Made by a program: the position numbers and the translations under genes. The notes beneath the pieces were generated by a model. That model searched no databases and was not told the origin of the DNA. It saw only the letters and a list, made by a program, of their open reading frames with translations. Of a DNA stretch of 40,930 bases, positions 8,299-17,718 are shown piece by piece. Each line of letters opens with the position of its first letter. Positions within the stretch are counted from its first letter, which is position 1. This stretch comes from JBNKEI01 sp050288705 (GTDB lineage Bacteria; Myxococcota; Myxococcia; Myxococcales; UBA5297), in assembly GCA_050288705.1 (NCBI GenBank), contig JBNKEI010000131.1, positions 1 to 40,930 on the forward strand. The letters are read 5' to 3'.

Positions 8299-9235
8299 GA
8301 ATCTGTTTCCGCAAAACTCAATCTGAAATATTCCGCACCAAGGCGTGACCACACAAAAAGTTCTGGTCTTTACGGTGCCGGAAAAACCATTCCAGGGCAT
8401 GGCAAGATAAACCATCAATGCTAGGAGCCCTGCGATTATCAATAACGTGATCAATTAAATGGGCAAACGCTTGTAACCCGTCGTCAAAAACTCACCTCCG
8501 GCTGGTTGGACAATGAAAGCCCTGAAGGATACGCAAACGCAGAATTACTTGCGATTGAGAATGGCTACCTCCGAATGAAGCGTGCTGAAAAAGACCTGAC
8601 CCTAGCCAAGCTTTGGCGGTGCCGGAACAACCATCACTATACCGGGCAGGCAGCCATCGACAATCGGGCTAGGATGAGGCGCGACTTGCCTTAAGCTCAC
8701 CTGACCAGTAAATGAGTGGACCTAAGAGATTAGTGCATTTTTTTTACGCCATGTTATGGGCCCACAACTAATCGTAGCCATAGCGTTTATAAGCGTAGCG
8801 TTTTTAGGCTCCCTGCTTTCTTGACTGCTTTTGGAGTGCCATGGATGTCGTGATACCGGCTGGATGCTTTCCGTCTTCTGATAAAGCGTCATGCTCAACA
8901 GCGCTTGGGGGGCGGACGTAGGAGGATCTGCTGTCTCGAACGCATCTGTAACAGGTATTTGCTTTACTTCGTCACGCAAAGAATCTCGCGGCAACTTTTG
9001 CTGGGTGATGATTTTCTTCTGCCATCAAAAAGAATCACCAATTCTCACTGACGTGTGGCCTCATTTAACTAGACAACAGGCGCCTGCTATACGATATTGT
9101 CGCAGGTTAAACCAAGTCGTTGCATGCCGATGCCGTCAGTATCGTTTTTCATGAAAACTTGTCCATCTGAAAATGTGGTGCGCTTTTGATCGCTTCCTTT
9201 AGTTCCCTCGTAGTACACTTGTTAGAGTGAAATAA
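8299..9235. other. Stretch of about 0.9 kb without a convincing gene
   Basis: Short open frames exist (8506-8694 plus, from TTG; 8722-8994 minus; 8891-9154 plus), but none has a recognisable domain or a good ribosome site, and two overlap each other. A small motif CGGTGCCGGAA recurs near 8377 and 8619, with a shorter form CGGTGCCGGAA at 7609. The region looks like decayed accessory DNA. The promoter of the SUMF1 lipoprotein gene should lie at its right end, but no box could be assigned. Confidence 0.4.
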
Positions 9236-10360
9236 ATGGTCGATTTTAAACAAATCAATGTATCTTATCTTTTTTCGCTATTGTTTTGTATTCTTTTTGG
9301 ATGTCCAAAAAAAATTGAATTTGAGAATAAACAATGCCCCTGTCTCCCCGATTACAAATGTTGTGAGTTAGTTAATCGATGTGTTAAAACGAATGAATCA
9401 TGTCCCATTACCTGGGTTGAAATTCAACCAGGCGATTTCTGGATGGGAAGCAGTAATAATGGAACCGAGCAACCAGCTTGTCCTTCAGACTATCCCTGGC
9501 CTTGCCAAAAAGAAAAACTGGACGGAACATTAGGGAATAGAGAGACGCTACACCTAGTTCGCTTAACTCACCCATTTCTGATGACGGTAACTGAAATTAC
9601 TCAAAAACAATTTAATAATACTATGGGTTGGAATCCAAGCTATTTCTCTGAAACAGAAGAGGATGAGCGGCCCGTAGATTGCGTAAATTGGTATGATGCC
9701 TTGGAGTTTGCAAATCGCTTATCAAAAGAAGCAGGTCTGGAACCGTGCTATGTATTAAAAAATATTGAAGATGCAGACATAAGTTTGATTGCGAGTGATA
9801 AAAGTATACCTGCCTGTAATACGCTTAAGAATCACATTGGCTCAGCCCAGACTGATTTCTCAGGCGAAATCAAGACGCCCTACGAATGTACTGGGTATCG
9901 TCTTCCCACCGAGGCAGAATGGGAATACGCTGCGCGAGCAGGTCAGGGTAATGGGTATATTAATGATAACAAGCTAAATGATATTGCCTGGTATGATGGC
10001 TTCAATACTGAAAGAGGAACACGTTCAGTGGCTGCAGGGATTCCGAATGAATGGTGCTTATATGACATGATTGGAAATACTTGGGAGCTCCTGGATGGTG
10101 TTTGGGCTGACTATGAAACTGAAAAAAAACCAATTGTTGATCCTTGGGAGGATTCGCACTCAGTTGAAATAATTATTAGGAGGGGTTGTGGTTGGGCAAG
10201 CGCACCGGGATATTGTCGCTTGGCAAATCGCGGTCATATTGAGAAAGGCATTTTGGCCAGCAGTTATGGTTTTCGTCTAGTCAGAACCTTATCTAACAAT
10301 GACCCAAAACCAGAAAACAATATTGTAGGTTGTCAAAACGGTAAGCTAGACAAGCGCTAA
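9236..10360 (+). CDS. Lipoprotein with SUMF1 (formylglycine-generating enzyme-like) domain
   Basis: A 374-residue secreted lipoprotein. Residues 8-23 form a signal peptide ending in the lipobox LFGC. A short Cys-rich linker follows (CPCLPDYKCCE, with more Cys to residue 60). The rest is a SUMF1/PvdO-type fold: WVEIQPGDFWMGS, TEITQKQFNNTMGWNPSYF, PVDCVNWYDALEFANRLS, YRLPTEAEWEYAARAG, YDMIGNTWELLDG and a closing GFRLV. Family members act in protein or small-molecule modification, or are non-catalytic surface proteins, and many are found in Myxococcota. The usual N-x-WGLYDM is NEWCLYDM here, with Cys in place of Gly. The substrate is unknown. No obvious partner gene is adjacent. Confidence 0.85.
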   Translation: MVDFKQINVSYLFSLLFCILFGCPKKIEFENKQCPCLPDYKCCELVNRCVKTNESCPITWVEIQPGDFWMGSSNNGTEQPACPSDYPWPCQKEKLDGTLGNRETLHLVRLTHPFLMTVTEITQKQFNNTMGWNPSYFSETEEDERPVDCVNWYDALEFANRLSKEAGLEPCYVLKNIEDADISLIASDKSIPACNTLKNHIGSAQTDFSGEIKTPYECTGYRLPTEAEWEYAARAGQGNGYINDNKLNDIAWYDGFNTERGTRSVAAGIPNEWCLYDMIGNTWELLDGVWADYETEKKPIVDPWEDSHSVEIIIRRGCGWASAPGYCRLANRGHIEKGILASSYGFRLVRTLSNNDPKPENNIVGCQNGKLDKR

Positions 10361-10389
10361 GGACCTATGCCAAGGCCTTCGCGATAGAA

Positions 10390-10774
10390 AGAATGGTCCT
10401 GCCTACTTAATTGTTCGTTCAAATGACAGAATAAATCCAATCATTGAGAACATTAGCGGAATTCAAGAAAGAATAGTTAAAAAGTGGCGTAGAAAGAAAC
10501 TACAACAATTGCCAAAATTCATTCTTCGCCAAGGTGTAGACCAGGATGTAAGTTGCTACGGCCAGGAAATAAGCCCCTCAGTGAGCATCCTGCAATTATA
10601 GAAGGGTTCGTGTGGGCGTCGCTTTGCGCGGCTCTTATTAAAAGGTCGCTTTCTCATTGGACTCAGCTTATACGTGGACATGCCATGTCTGTTAAATTAC
10701 CGCACAATCAGGCCCGTATATTCTTTCTTGTTTTGCTGACTGGATGCAACGTGCTTGTCGTAATTCTAGAGTAA
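10390..10774 (+). pseudogene. Remnant of an IS4-like transposase
   Basis: One frame from 10393 reads NGPAYLIVRSNDRINPII, like the mid part of IS4-type transposases where the catalytic core precedes an R-x-K-x-NP block, and stops at about 10598. A second frame from 10553 reads LSEHPAIIEGFVWASLCAALIKRSL, resembling the region after the catalytic Glu (HIVEALIWASLIALLLSR in relatives). The two pieces are in different frames, and material between them (the RW-IE-LFKELK block) is missing. The gene is dead. Assignment rests on pattern memory. Confidence 0.5.
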
Positions 10775-10789
10775 CTATTCAAGCGTTCT

Positions 10790-10925
10790 TTTTTTTGATA
10801 GCGAAAGACTCAAGAGGTCCGTTCAGGCCCGAGCATGTCGAGGCTGAGGGCTTACTCGACCCCAGCCTGCGGCATTACGCTTGCAAAACCGTGGTTTTCA
10901 ATGTTTTTACTGAATACGCGAATTC
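10790..10925 (+). repeat. Dispersed 135-bp element, copy A
   Basis: Aligns over its length with the reverse complement of about 20044-20175, at roughly 75% identity by eye. Shared blocks include CGGCATTACGCT and CCGTGGTTTTCAAT. Both copies contain GTCGAG and CTCGAC separated by 12 bases, so each can form the same hairpin even though the loop differs (GCTGAGGGCTTA here). The right end overlaps the 3' end of the 1070-residue membrane protein gene. Confidence 0.65.
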
Positions 10926-13900
10926 GTTGGCTTAGGAGTTAAAAACACATTTCTTTGATATACGCCAATATTTCTGACGCTAATCGCTCTACATGAAGAT
11001 GCATTTTCAAAATCAAATCCTATTGCTTTTATCGATTTCATAGTTAGCCAGCGAGGAGAAGCGTCCACCGGAATAATAAGTGTACCATTTTCGGCGGTAA
11101 AATATACGCTGGCTTCATGAAACGGCGCCACTTGATTGTCTCCCCACCACATAACCCTTATTCGCGGATCGCTTATGCCGCTTTCGCAGCGAAAATCGAA
11201 TTTTATTAGGCCTGCCTTGTGGCCCGATATTTCAAGTGTGGAGACGTCATAAATAATACTTGGCCTTTCGCCTCCAACTCTATACCAGTCGCCTTGCGGA
11301 GACAGATTTTCTAATTGAGGATGAAGGCCTTCCAATGAGTTTACTAAGGACATTTTTTTGGCTAAAGAACTGAATGATTTACCCCATGCAACTGGAATTT
11401 TGTGAAAATCGGAAATAGAAAATGCTTTTTCAAGAAGACTCACTCGGTAAAAAGTGTCCATTTCTGGAGCTATGCGAATTTGAACGGAATTCGGAAATCC
11501 AACAGATTTAGGGTCTAAAGGTGCTCCGTCGAGCCAGATGAAACCTTCTTCTTCCCCCACCACTTCAATTCTTCTCGAATCTCCAGTGGATAATTCGATT
11601 ATTTCGCCTTCTTTGAATAGCGAAATCAGTTCTGGAGTTTCGATAACTAGGGCGGGCGAAGTCCTATTTACTCCATTTTCCCAGTCAGCATCATTTTGAT
11701 TTTTAACTGGAATTGCAACCGCGGTTGATTTCAAAAAACTTTCAGATGCTTTTTTGTATCCAACAATGAATCGTCCCTCGAGAGCTGGAATGTAGTTGTC
11801 GATTACAAATCGAAATAGTAGGGGATTCCTTAGCGCAACTCCTCCCCCGTCGTGAACAATATTATTTGCTTCAAGAAGTGCGAGTCGTGGCATGTTTTTA
11901 GATAACATTTCAATGGCATGCTGTTGCTGTGACGGGGAAGCCATGTTGTAAGGCGCTGTAACTGCAATTGACGGTTTTCGATCCAGGTAAAAATAGTGTG
12001 CGTTTCTGGAAGTAAGATCAAGGTAGCTTTCTCCAGGTTCCAACTTTTCGTTCAATAATGAATTCAAACTGGTAATATGCTCCCAGTGTTCACTGTCTAC
12101 TGTGGCTATTCCCATGTTTTTAATATTTGAATTAGCGCCATTGGTTAGATCGTCAACCCTGATAGCCGAGGCCGTTGATGATACAAGTCCTGCAAACGAA
12201 ATGGGGAGAAAATTCGTAATAGGTCCAATAATAGCCACCATAAGGATAAGTATCGCCTGTCCAGAGGGTTTAAGCAATCTCCAGAAGGAAATAGGAATAA
12301 AAAACATGCAGGCGTAAGCGGTGACACTTCCTGGCCTGGAAAGATTTCCTGGGTCAATTCGTCCCATAGAATATGGAATTAAAAGCATTAAAAACAATGC
12401 TGATATTAGTCCTGGGAATGCTGTTACAGGGTCTTTGCGTTTTTGATAAACCAACAGAAAACATGTTATTGAAATTGCGATCCATAACATTCGTCTTGCT
12501 TCAAACAATATAAGATATAATCGAAAACCATCGTAGCGAAATGAATTATGCCAAGGAATCCCATAGGCAATTTGGTTGATAGAACTATTTTCTAATACAT
12601 AACTGATTGCGCCTAATAGCATTTTGCTGAAAGGAGTAGCAAACGCGATAATCAAAAGTATAGCTATGCTGAATATAGGTTCTTTCCAGTTTGCTTCGCT
12701 CTTTTTCTTGTATAGATTCCATAAGCAATATAAGGCAATAGGGCCAGAAGCTGCCACTATTATGATTCCTTGGGGTGGAATGCCTAGAATAACAATAGGA
12801 ATAGTCAGTATCCATACGGCAAACCATCTAGTTGGACGATTGATGAGAGATCGACTAAGCCAAATGCAGGCGAAAGGAATAATGAAGAGCCACCCGTACT
12901 TAGGCAGAATAAACAAAACAGACAGACTGGCCAGCCCGATGCTTCGTGTGACCTTAAGTATCGAAATGTAAGCAACGAATCCAAAGATAGCAAAGGCCAA
13001 CCGATTCGCTTCATCAAAGCTTCCGGCTGTTCCGTCGAAAAATATTTTTGATATGAATCCGGCAACATCGTCTTCGACAACACCATGCGGGGGTATATAG
13101 TCGATATAAGGTATCGAGCCCTTTAAGTAAGACCACCAGCCAAGTATTCGCTCGCCAAAGTGATAATCGTCTGAAGAAATATAAGGCGCAACAGTATTGC
13201 CACGCTTTATCGCAAATAGAAGTGCAAAAATCGAATAAGGTGAAATCAATGAAAAGAGCGTTTGCTCGTCAGAATTACGGTATTTCAGGTAACGGTAGGC
13301 AACGTCGCATATGGTTAAGACGATTGCACCTAGGATAAGAATTTTTAACGCCAAAGTGGTGTGATAGTTGGTAATAGAATTGTCTGGAGCAACTAAACTG
13401 GCGGGGTAAATTGTAAAAAAAAATGCAGACGCTCCAATTTGTCCAAGTAGCGCAATCTTAGGCAAGTGGCGACGCCATAATTCTGGAAAGCAAACAAAAC
13501 TGGCAAGGCCAATTATAACGAATACGGCCATTGAATATTCAACTGCACGCTTTGGTGAGATTCTAATTTTCTCCACGAAGGATGGAAAAAACCGACCAGC
13601 AGTGAGTATCATTTCTAAAGGGATTAAGCTTAATAAAAGAAAAAATACCAAACCCAGCCCCATTAGGTTTGGATTGACTTTGACTTTCTTCGAAGCGCTA
13701 TATGTAGATGTAGCAAAAATGAATGCGAAACCCGCTAATGAAATATTTAAAGAGATTCTTTCTAAAGATAAATTTGTTGCAAAACCAGCTATCGAAATAA
13801 CAGTTGGAAGCGACCACCAGATTATTTGAAGGGAGAGTGCCTCAGTGTGTTCATTGCCAAATAAATTTTTTTGATAGGAAATCCAATGAGTCGTAACAAA

Positions 13901-14119
13901 GATCGAGAGCAAGACTGAAATTATTAGCACCGGACCAACGATTAAATCTTGAAGTTTTGTTTGGGCGCCCCAGGTAATATTTCCGACAATAAAATCGACG
14001 TAAGATGGCGGAATTGTTTGCTTGAGCGAAATGACCAATGCGAGGGCTGTAACCGCGAATGAAAAGATGATGGTTGCTGTGACTTCAATTGCTGAAAATT
14101 TGCGAAAAAAGCTAGACAT
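10907..14119 (-). CDS. Large polytopic membrane protein, GT-C glycosyltransferase-like
   Basis: A 1070-residue protein at the 3' end of the glycan operon. Residues 1 to about 650 hold a dozen or more hydrophobic segments. A loop around residue 315 reads SSDDYHFGERI and then GSIPYIDYIPPHG. Paired acidic residues after a membrane segment and a G-x-x-PY-x-D-x-PPHG loop are typical of GT-C enzymes that use polyprenyl-phosphate sugars. From about residue 680 the protein is soluble and beta-rich, probably periplasmic, about 390 residues long, with no domain I can name. It sits 5 bp after the GT2 gene, which could make the lipid-linked donor for it. The donor and acceptor are unknown. Confidence 0.65.
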   Translation of the reverse strand: MSSFFRKFSAIEVTATIIFSFAVTALALVISLKQTIPPSYVDFIVGNITWGAQTKLQDLIVGPVLIISVLLSIFVTTHWISYQKNLFGNEHTEALSLQIIWWSLPTVISIAGFATNLSLERISLNISLAGFAFIFATSTYSASKKVKVNPNLMGLGLVFFLLLSLIPLEMILTAGRFFPSFVEKIRISPKRAVEYSMAVFVIIGLASFVCFPELWRRHLPKIALLGQIGASAFFFTIYPASLVAPDNSITNYHTTLALKILILGAIVLTICDVAYRYLKYRNSDEQTLFSLISPYSIFALLFAIKRGNTVAPYISSDDYHFGERILGWWSYLKGSIPYIDYIPPHGVVEDDVAGFISKIFFDGTAGSFDEANRLAFAIFGFVAYISILKVTRSIGLASLSVLFILPKYGWLFIIPFACIWLSRSLINRPTRWFAVWILTIPIVILGIPPQGIIIVAASGPIALYCLWNLYKKKSEANWKEPIFSIAILLIIAFATPFSKMLLGAISYVLENSSINQIAYGIPWHNSFRYDGFRLYLILFEARRMLWIAISITCFLLVYQKRKDPVTAFPGLISALFLMLLIPYSMGRIDPGNLSRPGSVTAYACMFFIPISFWRLLKPSGQAILILMVAIIGPITNFLPISFAGLVSSTASAIRVDDLTNGANSNIKNMGIATVDSEHWEHITSLNSLLNEKLEPGESYLDLTSRNAHYFYLDRKPSIAVTAPYNMASPSQQQHAIEMLSKNMPRLALLEANNIVHDGGGVALRNPLLFRFVIDNYIPALEGRFIVGYKKASESFLKSTAVAIPVKNQNDADWENGVNRTSPALVIETPELISLFKEGEIIELSTGDSRRIEVVGEEEGFIWLDGAPLDPKSVGFPNSVQIRIAPEMDTFYRVSLLEKAFSISDFHKIPVAWGKSFSSLAKKMSLVNSLEGLHPQLENLSPQGDWYRVGGERPSIIYDVSTLEISGHKAGLIKFDFRCESGISDPRIRVMWWGDNQVAPFHEASVYFTAENGTLIIPVDASPRWLTMKSIKAIGFDFENASSCRAISVRNIGVYQRNVFLTPKPTNSRIQ

Positions 14120-14124
14120 TATCG

Positions 14125-14946
14125 CTAAGCTCCATTGCGGCTAGGATTATATTTTCCAAGACATGCATTTATCATTATCTTAAGTACCAACCAGTTTCCT
14201 TTTATGCCACTGATTTTGGTAGGAGTTTCTCCTTTAGGATAGCGCCTTGTGGTTGGCAATTCAATGCATCGATATCCTAATTTTGGTACGCGATAGGAAA
14301 AGTACGCTAATAGTTCATAAGTGACGAATATTTCGCGAAAAGGAGCAACATGTTCGTCCATAAGCAGTCTTTTGCTGTATGCGCGAAATCCTTGAGTCGT
14401 ATCGGTCCAGTGAAATCCAGAAAATAAACTCAAGATAGGTGCATGGACATATTTTATAGCAAAATGTCGCGATTTTGGAGTATTTTCGGCAATACCCTTC
14501 GAAATATATCTCGATGCCTGAACGAAGTCAAACCCCTTTTTTAGCGAATCAATGAATCGCGGAATAGCTTCAGGATCATCCTTGTCATTTCCGTCAATGG
14601 TAACAATTCCTTCGTAACCCTGATGAATCGCGAATGAATAGGCGCAACGTAGTTGAGCGCTTAATTTGCCAGGGCCAGTTTTTATGAGCATGCCACGTAC
14701 TTTAGTTTTTTCTAATAATTCCGAAGACAACGATCCGTCCGTGCTCCCTCCGTCCACTATTATAATATCGGCAATTTCCCCAATTTTTAGGGTATCCATT
14801 TTTGTAAGCAGGTTCCTAATTCTTGTCCCTTCGTTTATAACCGGAATGATTACGCAGTAATCCTGCGAGCGGTCAAGCCAAAGTGGGGTTTGATAATCGG
14901 GAATTGACCAGTTCTGGTCAGCGTTTTCAATGATTCTACTTGTCAT
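14125..14946 (-). CDS. GT2 glycosyltransferase, polyprenyl-phosphate sugar synthase type
   Basis: A 273-residue protein with a GT-A fold. It has the N-terminal YCVIIPVINEGTRI, the nucleotide-binding IIVDGGSTDGS, and TIDGNDKDDPEAIP, which holds the metal-binding acidic residues. The C-terminus lacks a strong membrane segment, unlike the second GT2 in this operon. Relatives of this pattern (dolichyl-phosphate mannose synthase-like) transfer a sugar from a nucleotide donor to undecaprenyl phosphate on the cytoplasmic face. It is placed 5 bp before the GT-C-like membrane protein, which suggests the two act in sequence. The start is ATG at 14946, and an 87-bp gap separates it from the upstream gene. 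Confidence 0.85.
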   Translation of the reverse strand: MTSRIIENADQNWSIPDYQTPLWLDRSQDYCVIIPVINEGTRIRNLLTKMDTLKIGEIADIIIVDGGSTDGSLSSELLEKTKVRGMLIKTGPGKLSAQLRCAYSFAIHQGYEGIVTIDGNDKDDPEAIPRFIDSLKKGFDFVQASRYISKGIAENTPKSRHFAIKYVHAPILSLFSGFHWTDTTQGFRAYSKRLLMDEHVAPFREIFVTYELLAYFSYRVPKLGYRCIELPTTRRYPKGETPTKISGIKGNWLVLKIMINACLGKYNPSRNGA

Positions 14947-15033
14947 TTCGATGCCTTATCTATTGATTACAGAAAGATTTCTGCATTAACTGTGATTAAT
15001 AAGATAACCTCAAAATCTCTCCTGGGGTGAATT

Positions 15034-15855
15034 TTAGGGCTCATGCTGATAGTAGCGCTTGGCAATGGTTAAGGCTCGCTCGATGGAGGAAATATGCGAT
15101 TCGTTTTTTGTCGCAAGCATTTCGATAGAAACTACCTTTTCGTGCAGATATCTATGAATTGATAAAGCTAAATCCTGGTGCCTTGTTTCGGTGTCACCAA
15201 GCGGAACAAGGTTTGGCTCGCTTGCATGGATATGGCCCACGAACTCTGCGCATCCTTTAATTACTTCTTCCGAGTTTTCATTGTTTAAGGTGATGGCGCC
15301 GGTATCTAGTTGCATGCGAATGGCTTGGTGTGAAGTTTTTTTTACAAATCTAAGAGTATCGACGGTGTTGGTTAAAAAATTTGCGCCATATACTGGAGGA
15401 TTAGGTTCCAGGCAAATGGTAACCCCGTATGATTCAGCGATTTCTCCAAGCCTTTGAAAGAAAGCAAGCGCTATATCCTCGGCTTGATCATCGCTTAGGT
15501 TTGCGCGATCGCGATTTTTTGGGGACCCGAAAACAAGCCATCTCGCGCCCAGTGTAGCGCCAATTCGGCAAACAGTGGCAAGATGTTCTAGCATATTCGT
15601 TTGAATTTCCTGGGAACCAAATAGGTTTAACCCATTAGTGCCATACATTAATGCTTGCATTCCAATTATTTCAATGCCGCGAGCGGACCACCATTTTTTT
15701 ATACCGTTTATTTCGCTTTGTGTTGCGCTTTTTAGGTTGCTGAAATATTTACTAGGCGCAATATCAATTGCATCGATGTTGCATTTGTTTAAAAGTCTTG
15801 CAATTTCTTCATCTTCTGTTCGATCCCAAGCAATGTTGGAAAATGCTAGTCTCAT
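15034..15855 (-). CDS. Sugar phosphate isomerase/epimerase-like TIM barrel
   Basis: A 273-residue protein of the xylose isomerase-like/AP endonuclease 2 superfamily. Metal-ligand positions look conserved: Glu in ICLEPNPP, Asp in MQLDTGA, His in GHIHASEPN and Glu in SIEMLA. Many such proteins isomerise or epimerise sugars or inositols. Here the neighbours (SDR, FAD oxidoreductase, glycosyltransferases) suggest it makes or remodels a sugar for a surface glycan. The substrate cannot be read from the sequence. It starts at ATG 15855, 17 bp after the SDR gene. Confidence 0.8.
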   Translation of the reverse strand: MRLAFSNIAWDRTEDEEIARLLNKCNIDAIDIAPSKYFSNLKSATQSEINGIKKWWSARGIEIIGMQALMYGTNGLNLFGSQEIQTNMLEHLATVCRIGATLGARWLVFGSPKNRDRANLSDDQAEDIALAFFQRLGEIAESYGVTICLEPNPPVYGANFLTNTVDTLRFVKKTSHQAIRMQLDTGAITLNNENSEEVIKGCAEFVGHIHASEPNLVPLGDTETRHQDLALSIHRYLHEKVVSIEMLATKNESHISSIERALTIAKRYYQHEP

Positions 15856-15872
15856 ATGTTGGTTCCTTTGTG

Positions 15873-16649
15873 CTAAATTGCCGACATGGCTTGTTCCGAT
15901 TGTGCGTAGGCTCGAATTGCCTGAATGGTTTCTTTTCGGTTATATTGATAAGGCCCCGATGCTCCGAATAATTGGCTATGCCGACTACGCATATCGTATG
16001 TTGCGGGAAGACTTGGAAGCCTCTGTTCAAATGGCTTTCCAAAGCCGAATTTGGAAACATCTGCAACACTAATAGGCTCGGCGGTTAAATGAACCAATTT
16101 TAGATTCTCGCTAAGTGATGTTTCAATATCGTACCAGAGGTTAACCATTGGATAGAATTGGAAAACCCCCCGGCTCTCAATTTTATTAATGTTGTTATCG
16201 TTTAGGAAATCATATATAATATTTTTTCGTAATCCTGGTCCAACGAGACCGGGCAACCTAATTATTAGGTGATTGTCAAAGTGGGCCGTCACGAATTTTT
16301 CTAACATTCGGCGATGCAGACCATATGCATGGAGTCCATTTTCGTCGATCTCTGTTTCCTCGTCGACTCCACATGGATTCTTAAATACATCTACAGTGCT
16401 AATAAGTACAAATTTGTTGCATCTAATTTTCTTGAGATGGGAAATTAACTTCTTTATATTGTTTTGATCAGCTATTGGCTCGCGATTGGCAATCCATTTT
16501 TGAGCCGATGCGCCAGCGCACACTATCAGGTCAAAACACTGTCCTTCGATCTCGCTAATATTTGTAGAACGATAAAGCCTTTCAAATGAGCGTTGATTCA
16601 GCAATGTCGTGCCAACAAACCCTGTGAAGCCAATTAATCCATTGTTCAT
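15873..16649 (-). CDS. NAD-dependent sugar epimerase/dehydratase-like SDR
   Basis: A 258-residue short-chain dehydrogenase/reductase-type protein. It has the N-terminal nucleotide loop GFTGFVG, a VLISTVDVF strand carrying the active-site Ser/Thr, and a Tyr in HAYGLHRRMLE. In extended SDRs this Tyr is followed four residues later by Lys (YxxxK); here that position is Arg. The change may weaken or alter catalysis. It lacks about 50 residues of the usual 300-plus. It lies in the glycan operon between the GT2 and isomerase genes, and probably modifies a nucleotide sugar. Confidence 0.75.
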   Translation of the reverse strand: MNNGLIGFTGFVGTTLLNQRSFERLYRSTNISEIEGQCFDLIVCAGASAQKWIANREPIADQNNIKKLISHLKKIRCNKFVLISTVDVFKNPCGVDEETEIDENGLHAYGLHRRMLEKFVTAHFDNHLIIRLPGLVGPGLRKNIIYDFLNDNNINKIESRGVFQFYPMVNLWYDIETSLSENLKLVHLTAEPISVADVSKFGFGKPFEQRLPSLPATYDMRSRHSQLFGASGPYQYNRKETIQAIRAYAQSEQAMSAI

Positions 16650-16690
16650 ATTTTGCTCTCAGTAAAAGTTCTGTTTCAAAATTTTACTAG

Positions 16691-17701
16691 CTATCGATTC
16701 CGACCTGTCTGGACGAGGTTCAGATCTGAGCTAGTAGCCTCTCTTAAGACATTTACTCTGTCTTTGTTAACCATTATTACGCTTTTTTTTTCAAAAACTA
16801 CCGAGTAATCAGCCTGTTCACTATAATTGTCAAGCAGTCTTCCTAAATACTCTCCAAAGAACGCCATCATTACGAATTGAACCATAAAAAGGCTGGACAT
16901 AAAAAATACTGTTGTTGTCCATCCTTGAACTACATTTCCGCTGATTAAATGGATGACTAGACTATAAGATGCGAAAATGAACGCAGCAAAGCTGCCCAAA
17001 AATCCAAGGGTCGACACCCAGCGGAGAGGTTTGAATGAATTAAATACTAATAATCGAACAAAATTATGGAGCGCGGTCAAAATCGATTTTTTTTGGACAG
17101 TCCCAGACACTGGTGCGTAAGAGTACGAGCACTGAGGATAACCGGTTTTTTGAATTCTCATATAAAACTGATGATGAAACTTGCCGGTTCGCATAACCGC
17201 GTTTGCCGCTCGTCGGCTAAGACAGCGTAAGCGAGTAGCATTTTTAGGTAATTGGTATTCAATCGCCCTCAAAATAGCTGCTCCGCAAAAACGAGCAAAT
17301 CTATAAAGTAGGGATTGAGGAAGACTAGATACCCCCACAACAATATCGTTTCCTGCCTTGCATAGTTCCACGCATTCTTCTATCGCATCAATTGGGTCAT
17401 CAAAGTGATCATGCAAAACAATAAAATCTCCGATAGAATTTTCCAAGCCAGCCGCCCAAGCCACATCTTCGTTTACTTGTGTCGAAAGCTGAATAAGTCG
17501 AATGCTTGGCACTTGCGCTAGCAGATTCTTTGTTTTAAGTGGAAGAGAATCTTCAAATGCAGGACCTTTGGAAATAATAACAATTTCGTAGTCAGAATAT
17601 TTTTCTTCCAGTCTTTTTTGGATGTTAGAAACTGCTTGTATAGGAACTTGAATGGGGCTTTCACTGACCAGCACAACTGATACAAAAGACTCACTCTTCA
17701 T
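16691..17701 (-). CDS. Membrane-anchored GT2 glycosyltransferase, GtrB/DPM-like
   Basis: A 336-residue protein. The N-terminal GT-A domain shows VSVVLVSESP, EIVIISKG and the GD-FIVLHDHFDDP block, which stands where relatives have a metal-binding D-x-D/Q pair; the Asp pair is retained in an altered setting. Two hydrophobic segments lie near residues 233-255 and 265-290, as in GtrB-type enzymes that load glucose or another sugar onto undecaprenyl phosphate. It has 17 bp to the FAD oxidoreductase gene and 41 bp to the SDR, so it is in the same operon. The donor sugar is unknown. Confidence 0.8.
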   Translation of the reverse strand: MKSESFVSVVLVSESPIQVPIQAVSNIQKRLEEKYSDYEIVIISKGPAFEDSLPLKTKNLLAQVPSIRLIQLSTQVNEDVAWAAGLENSIGDFIVLHDHFDDPIDAIEECVELCKAGNDIVVGVSSLPQSLLYRFARFCGAAILRAIEYQLPKNATRLRCLSRRAANAVMRTGKFHHQFYMRIQKTGYPQCSYSYAPVSGTVQKKSILTALHNFVRLLVFNSFKPLRWVSTLGFLGSFAAFIFASYSLVIHLISGNVVQGWTTTVFFMSSLFMVQFVMMAFFGEYLGRLLDNYSEQADYSVVFEKKSVIMVNKDRVNVLREATSSDLNLVQTGRNR

Positions 17702-17718
17702 ATGTTTGTCCTCTTCTT

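Noticed and set aside
8722..8994. A 90-residue minus-strand gene
   Set aside because: No ribosome site or domain, and it overlaps a plus-strand frame of equal weakness.
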